A stretch of 64,000 nucleotides of DNA from Chlorobium sp. (GTDB lineage Bacteria; Bacteroidota; Chlorobiia; Chlorobiales; Chlorobiaceae): NCBI GenBank assembly GCA_005862285.1, contig SZXW01000003.1, positions 186,001 to 250,000 on the forward strand, written 5' to 3'. Made by a program: the position numbers and the translations under genes. Shown here piece after piece: positions 44,683 to 53,806 of this stretch. Positions within the stretch are counted from its first letter, which is position 1. Every line of letters begins with the position of its first letter. A model generated the notes under the pieces. The model searched no databases. It saw only the letters and a program-made list of their open reading frames with translations, and was not told the origin of the DNA.

Positions 44683-45393
44683 TTATCCGATGATGCTGAT
44701 CATTTCTTGTACCGCTTCGCCAAGACCGGTCATGACTGCACGAGCGATAATGGCATGTCCGATGCTGACTTCCTCTATTTCAGCTATTTTCCTGAAGGGC
44801 GCGATATTGCCATAGTTGAGCCCATGTCCGGCAACGACTTTCAGCCCGAGGCTTTTCGCATATGCGGCGGCCTCACTGATCCTGCGGAATTCATGTGCAA
44901 TGGCGTTCTCATCGTGCTGCAGTGCGTATTTGCCGGTATGCAGTTCGACAAGGTCAGCCCCTGCATCGCGGGAGAGATCGATAGCATGTTTTTCAGGTTC
45001 GATGAACAGGCTGATCTCGATTCCCGACCCCTTGAAGGGTTTCACGAATTCGACAAGAGTATTGAAATGGGCTGCAATATTGAATCCGCCTTCTGTCGTG
45101 AGCTCCTCTCGCTTTTCAGGAACGAGCGTGATGAGCTCGGGTTTCGTTCTGAGCGCAATCGCCTGCATCTCGGGCGTCATGGCCATTTCAAGATCGAGTT
45201 TCGTCGTGACGGCAGAGCGCAGGTTCCTGAGGTCATCGTCCTTGATGTGCCGGCGGTCTTCACGAAGATGGCAGACAATGCCCGCAGCTCCGCTTTTTTC
45301 CGCAACAAGTGCCGCTTCGACCGGATCGGGAACACCCTCTCCGCGTGCGTTCCGCAACGTGGCGATATGATCTATATTGACGGCTAATCTCAT
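44683..45393 (-). CDS. pdxJ: Pyridoxine 5'-phosphate synthase
   Basis: Joins 1-deoxy-D-xylulose 5-phosphate and 3-amino-2-oxopropyl phosphate to make pyridoxine phosphate. The 236-residue TIM-barrel enzyme starts [19 protein letters not shown] with the catalytic His of HIATLR, then [23 protein letters not shown] and [10 protein letters not shown]. Its substrate is made by Dxs, whose gene is about 4 kb away in this window. It is the first gene of the pdxJ-rdgB-uppP operon. Confidence 0.95.
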   Translation of the reverse strand: MRLAVNIDHIATLRNARGEGVPDPVEAALVAEKSGAAGIVCHLREDRRHIKDDDLRNLRSAVTTKLDLEMAMTPEMQAIALRTKPELITLVPEKREELTTEGGFNIAAHFNTLVEFVKPFKGSGIEISLFIEPEKHAIDLSRDAGADLVELHTGKYALQHDENAIAHEFRRISEAAAYAKSLGLKVVAGHGLNYGNIAPFRKIAEIEEVSIGHAIIARAVMTGLGEAVQEMISIIG

Positions 45394-45503
45394 GGAAGTT
45401 CAGATGGAAACAGTTGAAAAAGCTTATAATGAAACTGCCTGTTGACCGGATGATCACTTGTAATGCGAAGGTAACGAAAAAAATATAAAAGAGATAACCT
45501 GGT

Positions 45504-45719
45504 TCAGTCGTCAGTGATTCCCCAGCTTATACGGCTCCATGCTCTTTCATGCAGAAAGTAGCCGAGTGATGTATAGATGTTGCTGACGATCATGAAGCCG
45601 AGTGCGAGCTGAACCTTTCCGGTGAACAGGTAGATGGTCAGGAAGTCAAGGCAGACAATGAAGATGCGGTAGGTGACCGCTTTTATCAGCGATCTTTTCA
45701 GAGTAACGTTCCGCGGCAT
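45504..45719 (-). CDS. DUF2061 small membrane protein
   Basis: A 71-residue protein of the DUF2061 family: PRNVTLKRSLIKAVTYRIF at the start, two membrane helices, and YTSLGYFLHERAWSRISWG at the end. The start is ATG 45719 because GGAGG lies four bases before it; an upstream ATG (45731) contains that same site within its codons. Members often lie in sulfate or sulfur metabolism gene groups or next to kinases, but none of those is here. Function unknown. Confidence 0.8.
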   Translation of the reverse strand: MPRNVTLKRSLIKAVTYRIFIVCLDFLTIYLFTGKVQLALGFMIVSNIYTSLGYFLHERAWSRISWGITDD

Positions 45720-45931
45720 AAAGCCCTCCATGATTGAAAGATTTATTTCCTTTTCGATTATTTTCCAGAACAGTCAACCGCCGTTATTGATTTCTTTTTC
45801 ATGTTGTGAAAACTGTTCAACATCATGAAATTCTGCTGCGTTGAAAGAGTGTTTGAAAGCCAGGTGCCGTTTTTTATGTTTACGGCGGATAAGTAACTGA
45901 TTGAAACGTATATGGACCACAGTAGGTGTTT

Positions 45932-48307
45932 ATGAACAGTCTGACATTGAAAAAACTCGAATTCGACAAGGTCGCCGGTTATACAGCCAGATTCTGTCTT
46001 TCTTCCATGGGGCGGGACAGACTCCTTGCCTCGAAGCCTTTCCTGTCACACCACGAGCTTGTTTCCGAGCTTGAAAAGGTGCTCGAACTGAAGAATCTGC
46101 TTGAAGAAGGCCGTTCCATTCCGGTTTCTTTCCTGCCGGATACGCGACCGCATCTGAAAAAGCTTGAAATTCTTGAAAGCTACCTCGAGCCTGAGGAACT
46201 TCAGGATATTTTTCATCTTCTCCATTCATCGGTACAGTTGCGGAAATTCATGTTCCAGAACCGCGAGGTGTACCCGCGAACCAATGACCTGACGATAAAT
46301 CTCTGGCTTGAAAGGAGCCTGCAGGCCGCGATCCGCAGCATAATAGACGAACAGGACAATGTGAAGGATACGGCAAGCGATACGCTGCTGATGATCAGGC
46401 AGGAGCTGAGTTCCGGAAGGGAGCAGATCCGCAGGAAGATGGAGCGCCTGCTCCGGCACTGTTCCGCCAACGGATGGCTTATGGAGGAGGTAGTGGCTGT
46501 AAAGAACGCTCGTCTCACGCTTGGTCTGAAAATCGAGTACAGGCACAAACTGAATGGCTATATCCAGGATTATTCCGGCTCGGGACAGACGGTTTTTATC
46601 GAACCGGCTGAAACGCTCGATATGAGCAACAGGATTCAGCACCTTCAGATCGCGGAACGGAGAGAGATCGAAAGGATACTGAAGGAGATTTCAGACAAGC
46701 TGCGCCTTGAACTTGAAAACATAAGGCACAACGAGAACCTGATGTGCGAGTTTGATTCGCTCTACGGCCGGTCACGTTTCGCTGTTGAAATTCATGGCGT
46801 GCTGCCGGGGATTGCGGATACGAATATACTGCGGATCATAAAAGGATTTCATCCGTGGCTGCTGATCTCCCACCGCGACAAGAAGGTTTTTCCCCTCGAT
46901 CTGGTCCTTGAGGAAAACGAACGGGTGCTGGTGATTTCAGGTCCGAATGCCGGCGGCAAGACCGTTGCCATGAAAACCGTCGGCCTTCTCTGCTGCATGC
47001 TGGTTCACGGTTACCTTCCTCCATGCAGCGAAAGCTCGGTTTTCCCCAGTTTCAGGGACATTTTCATCGAGATCGGTGACGACCAGTCGATCGAAAATGA
47101 TCTTTCCACGTTCAGCTCCCATCTTGGAGAAATAAGAAAGATAATCGATGCAGCCGGTTCATCGGATCTCGTCATGATCGATGAATTGTGCGCCGGAACC
47201 GATGTCGAAGAGGGTGGTGCGATTGCCAGGGCAATTATCGAAGAACTGCTCGATCGTTCAGGCAAAGCCATCGTCACAACGCATATCGGCGAACTGAAAG
47301 CCTACGCTCATGAACGCGAAGGTGTGCTGAACGGCGCGATGGAGTTCGACCGGTCGGGGCTCGAACCGACTTTCAGGTTCATCAAGGGTTTGCCGGGCAA
47401 CAGCTTTGCCTTCGCGATGATGAAGCGCATGGGCTTTCCTGCTTCAATGGTTGACAAGGCATTGAGCTACATGCACAGTGAACGTATCGGTCTCGACCGT
47501 ATGCTCGAAGATCTGCAAGCCCTGCTCGAGGAAAACCGTGTACTGAGGAAACGTCTTGCCGGAGAGGAACGGGAGCTCGAAGAACGCGAACGTACGCTTC
47601 GCGAGGAAGAAACCGTGATTGCCGCAAAACGCAAAGAGCTCAGGCTCGGTGCAGCGAAGGAGGTCATGAGGGAGGTTGAGCATGCCCGAAAAGAGATAAA
47701 GGGTATACTTCATGAGGTTAAAAGCTCACCGGACGATGAACTGAAAATTCGGGAAGCAAGAAAAAAGCTCGAGGACAAAAAGAAGAGCGCTGAAAAAGAT
47801 GTATCCGTTATTTTCGGGGAAACGGAAGCAAAGTCCGATTACACGATAAGGGAAGGTGATCTTGTCAGGATCCTCGATTCGAACACGACGGGAGAAGTTG
47901 AAAGCATCAGCAGGGAAACGGCTGTTGTCAGATGCGGTAATTTCAGGATCACGACCTCCCTGAAAAACATCGAAAAGATTTCAAAAAAACAGGAGAAAAA
48001 AATCAGCAGGGATTCCGCAGAGCAATCCGTAAAAACCTCATGGTCGGTCACTTCCGGGGGAATCGATTCGACAAGGCTCGATCTTCGGGGTCTCAGTGGA
48101 GATGAGGCGATCATGAAAATAGACCGCTTCATCGATTCGATGCGGCTTAACACTATCCGTTCGGGCACGATTGTCCATGGAAAGGGAAGCGGTTCCCTCC
48201 GTCAGCGGACCGCGGAATTTCTTCAGCAGCATCCATCGGTAAAAAGCTTCCGTCTCGGCGAGTGGAACGAAGGGGGAAGCGGGGTGACCGTTGTGGAACT
48301 GAAGTGA
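45932..48307 (+). CDS. mutS2: MutS2 (DNA-binding ATPase/endonuclease)
   Basis: A 791-residue MutS2. The core and clamp domains come first (about 1-310), then the ATPase with Walker A ISGPNAGGKTVAMKT, DDQSIENDLSTFSSHL, MIDELCAGTD (Walker B) and VTTHIGELK. A charged coiled coil (about 510-620) and a C-terminal Smr domain with RLDLRGLSGDEAI and HGKGSGSLRQRT follow. MutS2 lacks the mismatch-binding domain and acts on recombination intermediates or stalled, collided ribosomes. The ATG at 45932 follows TAGG; a GTG at 45926 is in frame but less likely. Confidence 0.94.
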   Translation: MNSLTLKKLEFDKVAGYTARFCLSSMGRDRLLASKPFLSHHELVSELEKVLELKNLLEEGRSIPVSFLPDTRPHLKKLEILESYLEPEELQDIFHLLHSSVQLRKFMFQNREVYPRTNDLTINLWLERSLQAAIRSIIDEQDNVKDTASDTLLMIRQELSSGREQIRRKMERLLRHCSANGWLMEEVVAVKNARLTLGLKIEYRHKLNGYIQDYSGSGQTVFIEPAETLDMSNRIQHLQIAERREIERILKEISDKLRLELENIRHNENLMCEFDSLYGRSRFAVEIHGVLPGIADTNILRIIKGFHPWLLISHRDKKVFPLDLVLEENERVLVISGPNAGGKTVAMKTVGLLCCMLVHGYLPPCSESSVFPSFRDIFIEIGDDQSIENDLSTFSSHLGEIRKIIDAAGSSDLVMIDELCAGTDVEEGGAIARAIIEELLDRSGKAIVTTHIGELKAYAHEREGVLNGAMEFDRSGLEPTFRFIKGLPGNSFAFAMMKRMGFPASMVDKALSYMHSERIGLDRMLEDLQALLEENRVLRKRLAGEERELEERERTLREEETVIAAKRKELRLGAAKEVMREVEHARKEIKGILHEVKSSPDDELKIREARKKLEDKKKSAEKDVSVIFGETEAKSDYTIREGDLVRILDSNTTGEVESISRETAVVRCGNFRITTSLKNIEKISKKQEKKISRDSAEQSVKTSWSVTSGGIDSTRLDLRGLSGDEAIMKIDRFIDSMRLNTIRSGTIVHGKGSGSLRQRTAEFLQQHPSVKSFRLGEWNEGGSGVTVVELK

Positions 48308-48394
48308 ATGCTTTCTTGTTCACTTATCTGAAGTTGCATTGAAAAACCGGTTACAATACCGTATCTTAAGCCGTAAAGATCCACCTGCGGAAGC

Positions 48395-49033
48395 ATGCAA
48401 CATAAACCAGAAGGCTTGAAAACGCCATTGCAGACATACCTGACCATTCCCAATCAGCTTACTGCCCTGAGGATACTGCTTGTGCCGGTCTTTGTCGTGC
48501 TGCTGCTCAAGGATGACCCGTTACTGAAAATTCTCGGAGTCGCCGTCTTTGCGATCGCTTCCCTGACCGATATTTATGACGGTTATCATGCGAGGAAGTA
48601 CGGTGAGACAACACGTCTCGGTGCTTTTCTCGATCCGCTGGCCGATAAACTGCTTATTACAGCGGCTTTTCTTCTGTATGTCTGGCTTGGCTATCTTGTC
48701 CTCTGGATGGTGGTGCTCGTCGTCATCAGGGATGTTCTTGTAACCGGTCTGAGAGTCTATGCCGAAATGAAAGACAAACCGGTGGTAACGAGTATGGAAG
48801 CGAAATATAAGACACTTGTCCAGCACCTGTTCGTTTATGCGGTGATGTTTCTCGTTTTGCTGAAGGAGACGGCCTTTTTCGGCAGAAGTGTCACAAAAAT
48901 GATCACCAGCTTTCTCATGTCGGGTATTCTCGACTATATCATGCTGGCTGTGACCGTCTTTACCGTCTATACCGGTGTGTCATACCTGGTCAGCAACTGG
49001 AAAGTTTATCTTCAGAAGCCTCTCCAGGGGTGA
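48395..49033 (+). CDS. pgsA: CDP-diacylglycerol-glycerol-3-phosphate phosphatidyltransferase
   Basis: Makes phosphatidylglycerol phosphate. The 212-residue membrane protein carries the CDP-alcohol phosphotransferase motif with D59, D62-G63, A66-R67, G76, D80 and D84 (LTDIYDGYHARKYG then LGAFLDPLADKL). Five to six hydrophobic helices are visible. The next gene, pgpA, starts 7 bases after its stop and encodes the following enzyme, so the pair forms a phosphatidylglycerol operon. Confidence 0.94.
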   Translation: MQHKPEGLKTPLQTYLTIPNQLTALRILLVPVFVVLLLKDDPLLKILGVAVFAIASLTDIYDGYHARKYGETTRLGAFLDPLADKLLITAAFLLYVWLGYLVLWMVVLVVIRDVLVTGLRVYAEMKDKPVVTSMEAKYKTLVQHLFVYAVMFLVLLKETAFFGRSVTKMITSFLMSGILDYIMLAVTVFTVYTGVSYLVSNWKVYLQKPLQG

Positions 49034-49040
49034 TGCTGGC

Positions 49041-49517
49041 ATGAAACTCATTGCTGCCAAAATTATTTCGACCTGTTCCGGAATCGGGTACTTTCCCGTT
49101 GCACCGGGCACGGTGACCAGCGCAGCAGCTGTTGCAGTGTATCTCCTTGTTCCCGGTATCCGGGATCTTCCGGTCCTGCTTATCCTGATTTTACTCTCCT
49201 CCATTGCAGGAATCTGGTCCGGTCAGATCATGGAGGAGCAATATGGCAACGACCCTTCGATTGTAACAATCGATGAACTTGCAGGACAATGGATAGCTCT
49301 TCTCGCGATTCCTGCGGGAGCTTTGCCGCTGCTGCTTTCATTTGCTTTTTTCCGGTTTTTCGATATCGCGAAGCCCGGCCCTGTCAATTCCGCGCAGAAT
49401 CTGCCGGGAGGATGGGGGATAATGGCCGACGATCTTCTCGCCGGCCTGTTCGCAAATCTTTCCGTGAGGGGAGTGCTGCTGCTCCTTCCGCTGTTTCACC
49501 TGCCTTCGGGCTTGTAA
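49041..49517 (+). CDS. pgpA: Phosphatidylglycerophosphatase A
   Basis: Dephosphorylates phosphatidylglycerol phosphate. The 158-residue protein (start ATG 49041) has the family motifs GIGYFPVAPGTVTSAAAV, VTIDELAGQWIAL (metal Asp/Glu), FRFFDIAKPGPVN and GWGIMADDLLAG. The membrane helices lie between these motifs. Its 3' end overlaps the 3' end of convergent dxs by 22 bases (49496-49517). Confidence 0.93.
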   Translation: MKLIAAKIISTCSGIGYFPVAPGTVTSAAAVAVYLLVPGIRDLPVLLILILLSSIAGIWSGQIMEEQYGNDPSIVTIDELAGQWIALLAIPAGALPLLLSFAFFRFFDIAKPGPVNSAQNLPGGWGIMADDLLAGLFANLSVRGVLLLLPLFHLPSGL

Positions 49518-51427
49518 AACCTTTTAATTTTTTCGGTAAGCGACGGTGTGTCGAGGCCGGTCTCCCGGTAGAGGTCGTCCATGTGCCCGTGCGTAACGAA
49601 GGCATCGGGAAGCCCGAGTTTCATGACAGGAAGTTTCACGCCGAGTTCGTTCAGATTATCGATAACCGCGCTGCCAAGACCTCCGATACAACTGTTCTCT
49701 TCCAGTACTGCGATATGGGTTGAACGGGAAGCGGCCTCTTCAAGAATTTTTGTGTCGAGCGGCTTGAGAAACCTCATGTCAACCACTGACGGATTGATGC
49801 CATGCTGCATGAGCGCTTCAGCCGTTTCGAGACCTTTTCCGGTCATGGTGCCCATACAGAGCAGAGCAATGCCCTCTCCTTCCCTGACGAAACGGCCCTT
49901 GCCGATTTCAAGGGATGTGAACTCCCTGTTCAGCGGTATGCCGGTCCCGTTTCCTCTTGGATACCTGATGGCAACGGGGCCATTGACGCTGTAAAGTGCC
50001 GTATAGAGCATGTCGCGAAGCTCCTGCTCATCTGACGGGGCCATGATCACCATTCCCGGAACAACCTGGAGGTAGGAGAGATCGAATGAACCGTGATGGG
50101 TCGGGCCGTCTTCACCTACAAGTCCTGCCCGGTCGATCGCAAACACGACATGGAGTTTCTGCTGTGCGACATCGTGGATGATCTGGTCGTAGGCCCGCTG
50201 CAGAAAGGTAGAATAGATGGCGCATACCGGTTTCAGCCCCTGTATCGCAAGTCCGGCGGCGAACGTGACGCCATGCGGTTCGGCTATGCCGACATCGTAG
50301 AATCGTTTCGGAAAGGCGTCCTGGAAAAGGTCGAGCGATGTGCCGGTGGGCATGGCTGCAGTTATGGCGGTGATCCGGATGTCTTTGCGGGCGAGTTCAA
50401 CGAGTGCTTCGCCGAAAACTTCCTGGTACTTCGGCGGCAGTGTTGTATCGGCTTTTTTAAGGGATTTGCCCGTTACGGTATCGAACCCGCCGCTGTGGGC
50501 ATGCCACTTGCTCTGGTCTTCCTCGGCCGGTTTGAACCCTTTGCCTTTGGTCGTCATGATATGCAGCAGCTTCGGGTGGGGAAGGTCATGCATTTCCTTC
50601 AGGGCCTTGACAAGCTGTTCCATGTCGTGACCGTCGATCGGTCCGAAATAGCGCAATCCGAGGGCTTCGAAAAATGCTCCGGGAGTGAGAGCCGCCTTTA
50701 TGCCGTCTTCTATTTTGTGGAGAGCGTTCTTTGCTGTATTGCCAAGATCGTTGTTGAACAGGGATACGGACTGCCAGATCAGTTTGCGGAGCTTGTTGTA
50801 GGTTTTGTTAAGGCTTATGTTAACAAAATGATTACTCAGACCGCCGGTACTTGGCGAAATGGCCATCTGATTGTCATTGAGAATGACGAGAACATCGCTT
50901 TTCAGGTCCCCGAGGTGGTTCATCGCCTCGAATGCCATGCCTCCGGTCATGCTTCCATCTCCGATCACGGCGATTACCTTTTCTTTTCCGCCGACAAGGT
51001 CCCTTGCCGCAGCCATTCCCGCCGCTGCTGAAATCGAGGTTGAAGCGTGGCCGGTTCCGAATGCGTCGTAAGGACTTTCCGTTATTTTCGGAAACCCGGC
51101 AAGTCCGCCGTACTGACGGTTCGTATGCATGCGGTCCAGTCTTCCGGTCAGAATTTTATGAATGTATGCCTGATGCCCTACGTCCCAGATGATTTTGTCC
51201 TGCGGAGTATTGTAGACATGATGGAGCGCAACGGTCAATTCCACTACACCGAGGCTCGAAGCGAAATGCCCGCCGTTCATGGATACCAGATTGATCACTT
51301 CCTGCCGGCATTGTTCCGCTATCGACTCAAGCTCTGTAATGCCGAGGTTTTTCAGGTCGTCAGGTGAGTGTATATCAGCTATTCGCGGGGGATTCGAGAT
51401 GAGGGGAAGCGTTTTGGAATCGGGCAT
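49496..51427 (-). CDS. dxs: 1-deoxy-D-xylulose-5-phosphate synthase
   Basis: Condenses pyruvate and glyceraldehyde 3-phosphate to DXP, the entry to the MEP isoprenoid route and to pyridoxal phosphate and thiamine synthesis. It therefore feeds the bacteriochlorophyll tails, carotenoids and quinones of a photosynthetic cell. The 643 residues include HFASSLGVVELTVALH, WDVGHQAYIHKILTGR, VIGDGSMTGGMAFEAMNHLG (thiamine diphosphate/Mg site), LNDNQMAIS, DVGIAEPHGVTFAAG (catalytic Glu) and DRAGLVGEDGPTHHG. It is a single leftward gene. Confidence 0.96.
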   Translation of the reverse strand: MPDSKTLPLISNPPRIADIHSPDDLKNLGITELESIAEQCRQEVINLVSMNGGHFASSLGVVELTVALHHVYNTPQDKIIWDVGHQAYIHKILTGRLDRMHTNRQYGGLAGFPKITESPYDAFGTGHASTSISAAAGMAAARDLVGGKEKVIAVIGDGSMTGGMAFEAMNHLGDLKSDVLVILNDNQMAISPSTGGLSNHFVNISLNKTYNKLRKLIWQSVSLFNNDLGNTAKNALHKIEDGIKAALTPGAFFEALGLRYFGPIDGHDMEQLVKALKEMHDLPHPKLLHIMTTKGKGFKPAEEDQSKWHAHSGGFDTVTGKSLKKADTTLPPKYQEVFGEALVELARKDIRITAITAAMPTGTSLDLFQDAFPKRFYDVGIAEPHGVTFAAGLAIQGLKPVCAIYSTFLQRAYDQIIHDVAQQKLHVVFAIDRAGLVGEDGPTHHGSFDLSYLQVVPGMVIMAPSDEQELRDMLYTALYSVNGPVAIRYPRGNGTGIPLNREFTSLEIGKGRFVREGEGIALLCMGTMTGKGLETAEALMQHGINPSVVDMRFLKPLDTKILEEAASRSTHIAVLEENSCIGGLGSAVIDNLNELGVKLPVMKLGLPDAFVTHGHMDDLYRETGLDTPSLTEKIKRFYKPEGR

Positions 51428-51526
51428 TACGGATGTCTGTTTCAGGTTGAGATTCGTTTTGTTTCAATGCACTAACCACATTTCGTCCTTTCCGGTTCCA
51501 TAAAGTACTTTCAAAGAGTAATTCTC

Positions 51527-51952
51527 TTATATGCCTGATATCTGCAGGAGCACATTTCTTTTGTCGCGCGGTCCGTCAAGTTCCATGAAGAAGAGTGACT
51601 GCCACTGGCCGAGCAGCAGTTTGCCATCGGACACGGGAATGGCAGCTGAAGCGTTCATGAACAGTCCGAGAAGATGGGAATGGGCATTGTCCCTTCCGTC
51701 AACGGATGTCAGGTTATGACCGTAATTGCCGTCTTTCGGAATAAAGCGTTTGAGAAAAGTTTCCATGTCTTCAAGCAGGCTCTCTTCTTTTTCGTTGACG
51801 GCGATATATGCGGTTGTGTGACGGCTCATGACAGTGAGCTGACCATTCTGAACTCCTGATGCAGCGACAGCCGCCATGGCTTCTGCTGTTATATCAATGA
51901 TTTCTATCGGTTTCGAAGTGCGCAGTGAAATATTTTTGATGATGAATCGCAT
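51527..51952 (-). CDS. YjbQ-family protein (UPF0047)
   Basis: A 141-residue protein of the YjbQ family, with TVMSRHTTAYIAVNEKEE (metal-binding His and Thr), NAHSHLLGLFMNASAAIPV with the HxH pair, and GQWQSLFFMELDGPRDKR. Members can show weak thiamine phosphate synthase activity in vitro; the physiological role is unsettled. It is a single gene between dxs and the GH13 gene, 79 bases from the latter and on the same strand. Confidence 0.9.
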   Translation of the reverse strand: MRFIIKNISLRTSKPIEIIDITAEAMAAVAASGVQNGQLTVMSRHTTAYIAVNEKEESLLEDMETFLKRFIPKDGNYGHNLTSVDGRDNAHSHLLGLFMNASAAIPVSDGKLLLGQWQSLFFMELDGPRDKRNVLLQISGI

Positions 51953-52031
51953 GACTTGAAAAGGTTAAGGATTGCCCGGAAAAGAATGAAAATGAAGAGC
52001 GGCCGGATAATTCTGCAGGCAGAGGCGCATG

Positions 52032-53474
52032 TCAGGGAATGATCACCACCGCTTCATGAGGCGCGAGATGAACATGCAGAAACGGCGGCTCATAAACGAT
52101 ATCGTCACTTTTGTCCACATTTTCAGAGCTCATGATATTCAGCGTGCTGATATCGGTTTTTTCAAGCGAAGGATGACGGAATTCGATTGCTATGCCCGTG
52201 GCGCTGAAGTTGGCGAGCACGAAGGCGTGTTCGTCACCATACGAACGCCGGAAACCGAAACAGTGCGACGAACATGCGGTATTCAAGTCGAGCCAGTCGA
52301 TCTGGCCTTCCTGGAAAAGCGGTTTTTTCTGCAGGATGAACAGTTTCTTGTACAGTTCTTCGAGATCAGTGTCGTTGATCTCCGGCGACTGTCTGACAAG
52401 CTGTACCGGTATTTTCTTGTGAAATCCCGATATCTGGTCCTGATGGACAAGGTGCATGCCGGGTGCGGTGAGTAAAACAAGTGCCGCAGCCTTGTTGTTC
52501 AGCCGGATTTTTTCTGCCGCCCTCGGTTCATCATGGTTTTCAATGAACCGGCAGAGATGCTTCTGATACTCCCATTGGGCTCTGAGGTGTCCGGAAAGCT
52601 TTTCGACGTTGACCGGTGAACTGCTTATGAAGTCGTAAAACGGTTTGTCGTATGTGAAATCAAAACCAAGCTGCTGCAGTTCCCACTCCTTGTTCCAGTA
52701 GGACTCGGCGAGAAAGAGAAACTCAGGGTGTTTCTTTCTCACCGATGCGATAGCAGAGGTCCAGAATTCCTGTGTCATCGGGCCGCTCAGGCGGCTCCAT
52801 GTCGTGTTGAACACGCTTTTCAGAACGAGCATGGCAACGTCGCACCTCACCGCATCGCACAGGGCACTGATTTTATGCAGGTTGCCGATCATCATCTCAT
52901 GCGTCTCCATTCTCGCGTAATTGAGCTGCAGGGTATCGGTCCATGGTGCGAAATAAGGGTCCTTGCCGCAGGCAAGGTATTTACCGCGGGTATATTCGAA
53001 CCCCGAGCCGTGATCATTGTTCCACTCCGCCCGGGATAAAGGCATGAAATATTCCGGGTGCTGGGGCAGCCATTCGTTGTCGAGCGAGAGGTGGTTCGGA
53101 ACGAAATCGAGCATCAGTCTGATTCCGAGTGAATGCAGCCTGCTGTGGAATTCGAGCAGCCCTTGTTCCCCGCCCAGCGTTTCGTTAACCGTATATGAGG
53201 GTATTGAATAGGGTGATGAGGCGATATCGCCCGGATCAACTTCATCAATATGTTCGAGGAAAGATGTCCTGAGCCCGGGATGAGCCGTAGCGATCGCCCT
53301 GCTGTAAAGGCTTGGTCTCCACACGCCCATGAGCCATACGATATCGAACCCGCAGGTTGAAAAAAAAGCGAATTCACTTTCCGGAATATCGCCGAGCGTG
53401 ACTTTGCGGTTATGCAGGGCGCTTAATTTTCTCAGCCAGATTCTGGTGTTTATTTCGTAGACGAGAGGAAACAT
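52032..53474 (-). CDS. GH13-family alpha-amylase-like enzyme
   Basis: A 480-residue cytoplasmic (no signal peptide) glycoside hydrolase family 13 protein. The four conserved regions are intact: LMLDFVPNHLS (I), AVRCDVAM with nucleophile D212 (II), LFLAESYW with acid/base E257 (III) and FIENHDEPR with D315 (IV). I place the start at ATG 53474 (MFPLVYEINTRIWL); an upstream start adds 15 residues. It may act on glycogen, maltodextrin or trehalose-type sugars, but the subfamily cannot be settled by eye. No other glycogen gene is near. Confidence 0.85.
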   Translation of the reverse strand: MFPLVYEINTRIWLRKLSALHNRKVTLGDIPESEFAFFSTCGFDIVWLMGVWRPSLYSRAIATAHPGLRTSFLEHIDEVDPGDIASSPYSIPSYTVNETLGGEQGLLEFHSRLHSLGIRLMLDFVPNHLSLDNEWLPQHPEYFMPLSRAEWNNDHGSGFEYTRGKYLACGKDPYFAPWTDTLQLNYARMETHEMMIGNLHKISALCDAVRCDVAMLVLKSVFNTTWSRLSGPMTQEFWTSAIASVRKKHPEFLFLAESYWNKEWELQQLGFDFTYDKPFYDFISSSPVNVEKLSGHLRAQWEYQKHLCRFIENHDEPRAAEKIRLNNKAAALVLLTAPGMHLVHQDQISGFHKKIPVQLVRQSPEINDTDLEELYKKLFILQKKPLFQEGQIDWLDLNTACSSHCFGFRRSYGDEHAFVLANFSATGIAIEFRHPSLEKTDISTLNIMSSENVDKSDDIVYEPPFLHVHLAPHEAVVIIP

Positions 53475-53800
53475 GAACGGTGTTTTTTGTGCGATAAACT
53501 TTGAACGTAAATATAGCAACTCTTTGAGTATTCATGGGTAATCGATGGATAAAATATTATCAAAGTCCTGCGATATTCTTTCAAACCTCATGCGGAGCTT
53601 CTGTTAACGTGTGAGGAATTTTATTACGGGAGAGGATCGGCTTCATGGCTGAGGCCGATGCCGGGGTTTCGGGCAATTTGTTTGCCGGTTATTTGTAAAA
53701 AGGATAAAGTTATACGAAATTCAACTGGATATTTTTCGGTGCTGTTCCGGTAACCTGACAATGCCGGGAACACTGCAACTGTTAACTGGTTGTCAAGAGT
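53475..53800. other. Divergent spacer between the GH13 gene and uvrD
   Basis: About 326 bases holding the promoters of two divergent genes. It contains a small hairpin (ATCGGC ... GCCGAT near 53637-53663). A second inverted repeat, at the uvrD start, is listed separately. No open frame of note. Confidence 0.4.
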
Positions 53801-53806
53801 TTGACA
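53791..53806 (+). promoter_or_regulatory. Inverted repeat over the uvrD start codon
   Basis: TGTCAA-GAGT-TTGACA at 53791-53806 is a perfect 6-base inverted repeat with a 4-base loop. Its right arm contains the TTG start codon (53801-53803) and its loop and left arm the only ribosome-like AAGAG. In mRNA it could fold and hide the start. Confidence 0.35.

Noticed and set aside
44581-45387. 268-codon + strand frame over pdxJ and rdgB
   Set aside because: Both genes on the other strand have full family motifs; this frame has none.
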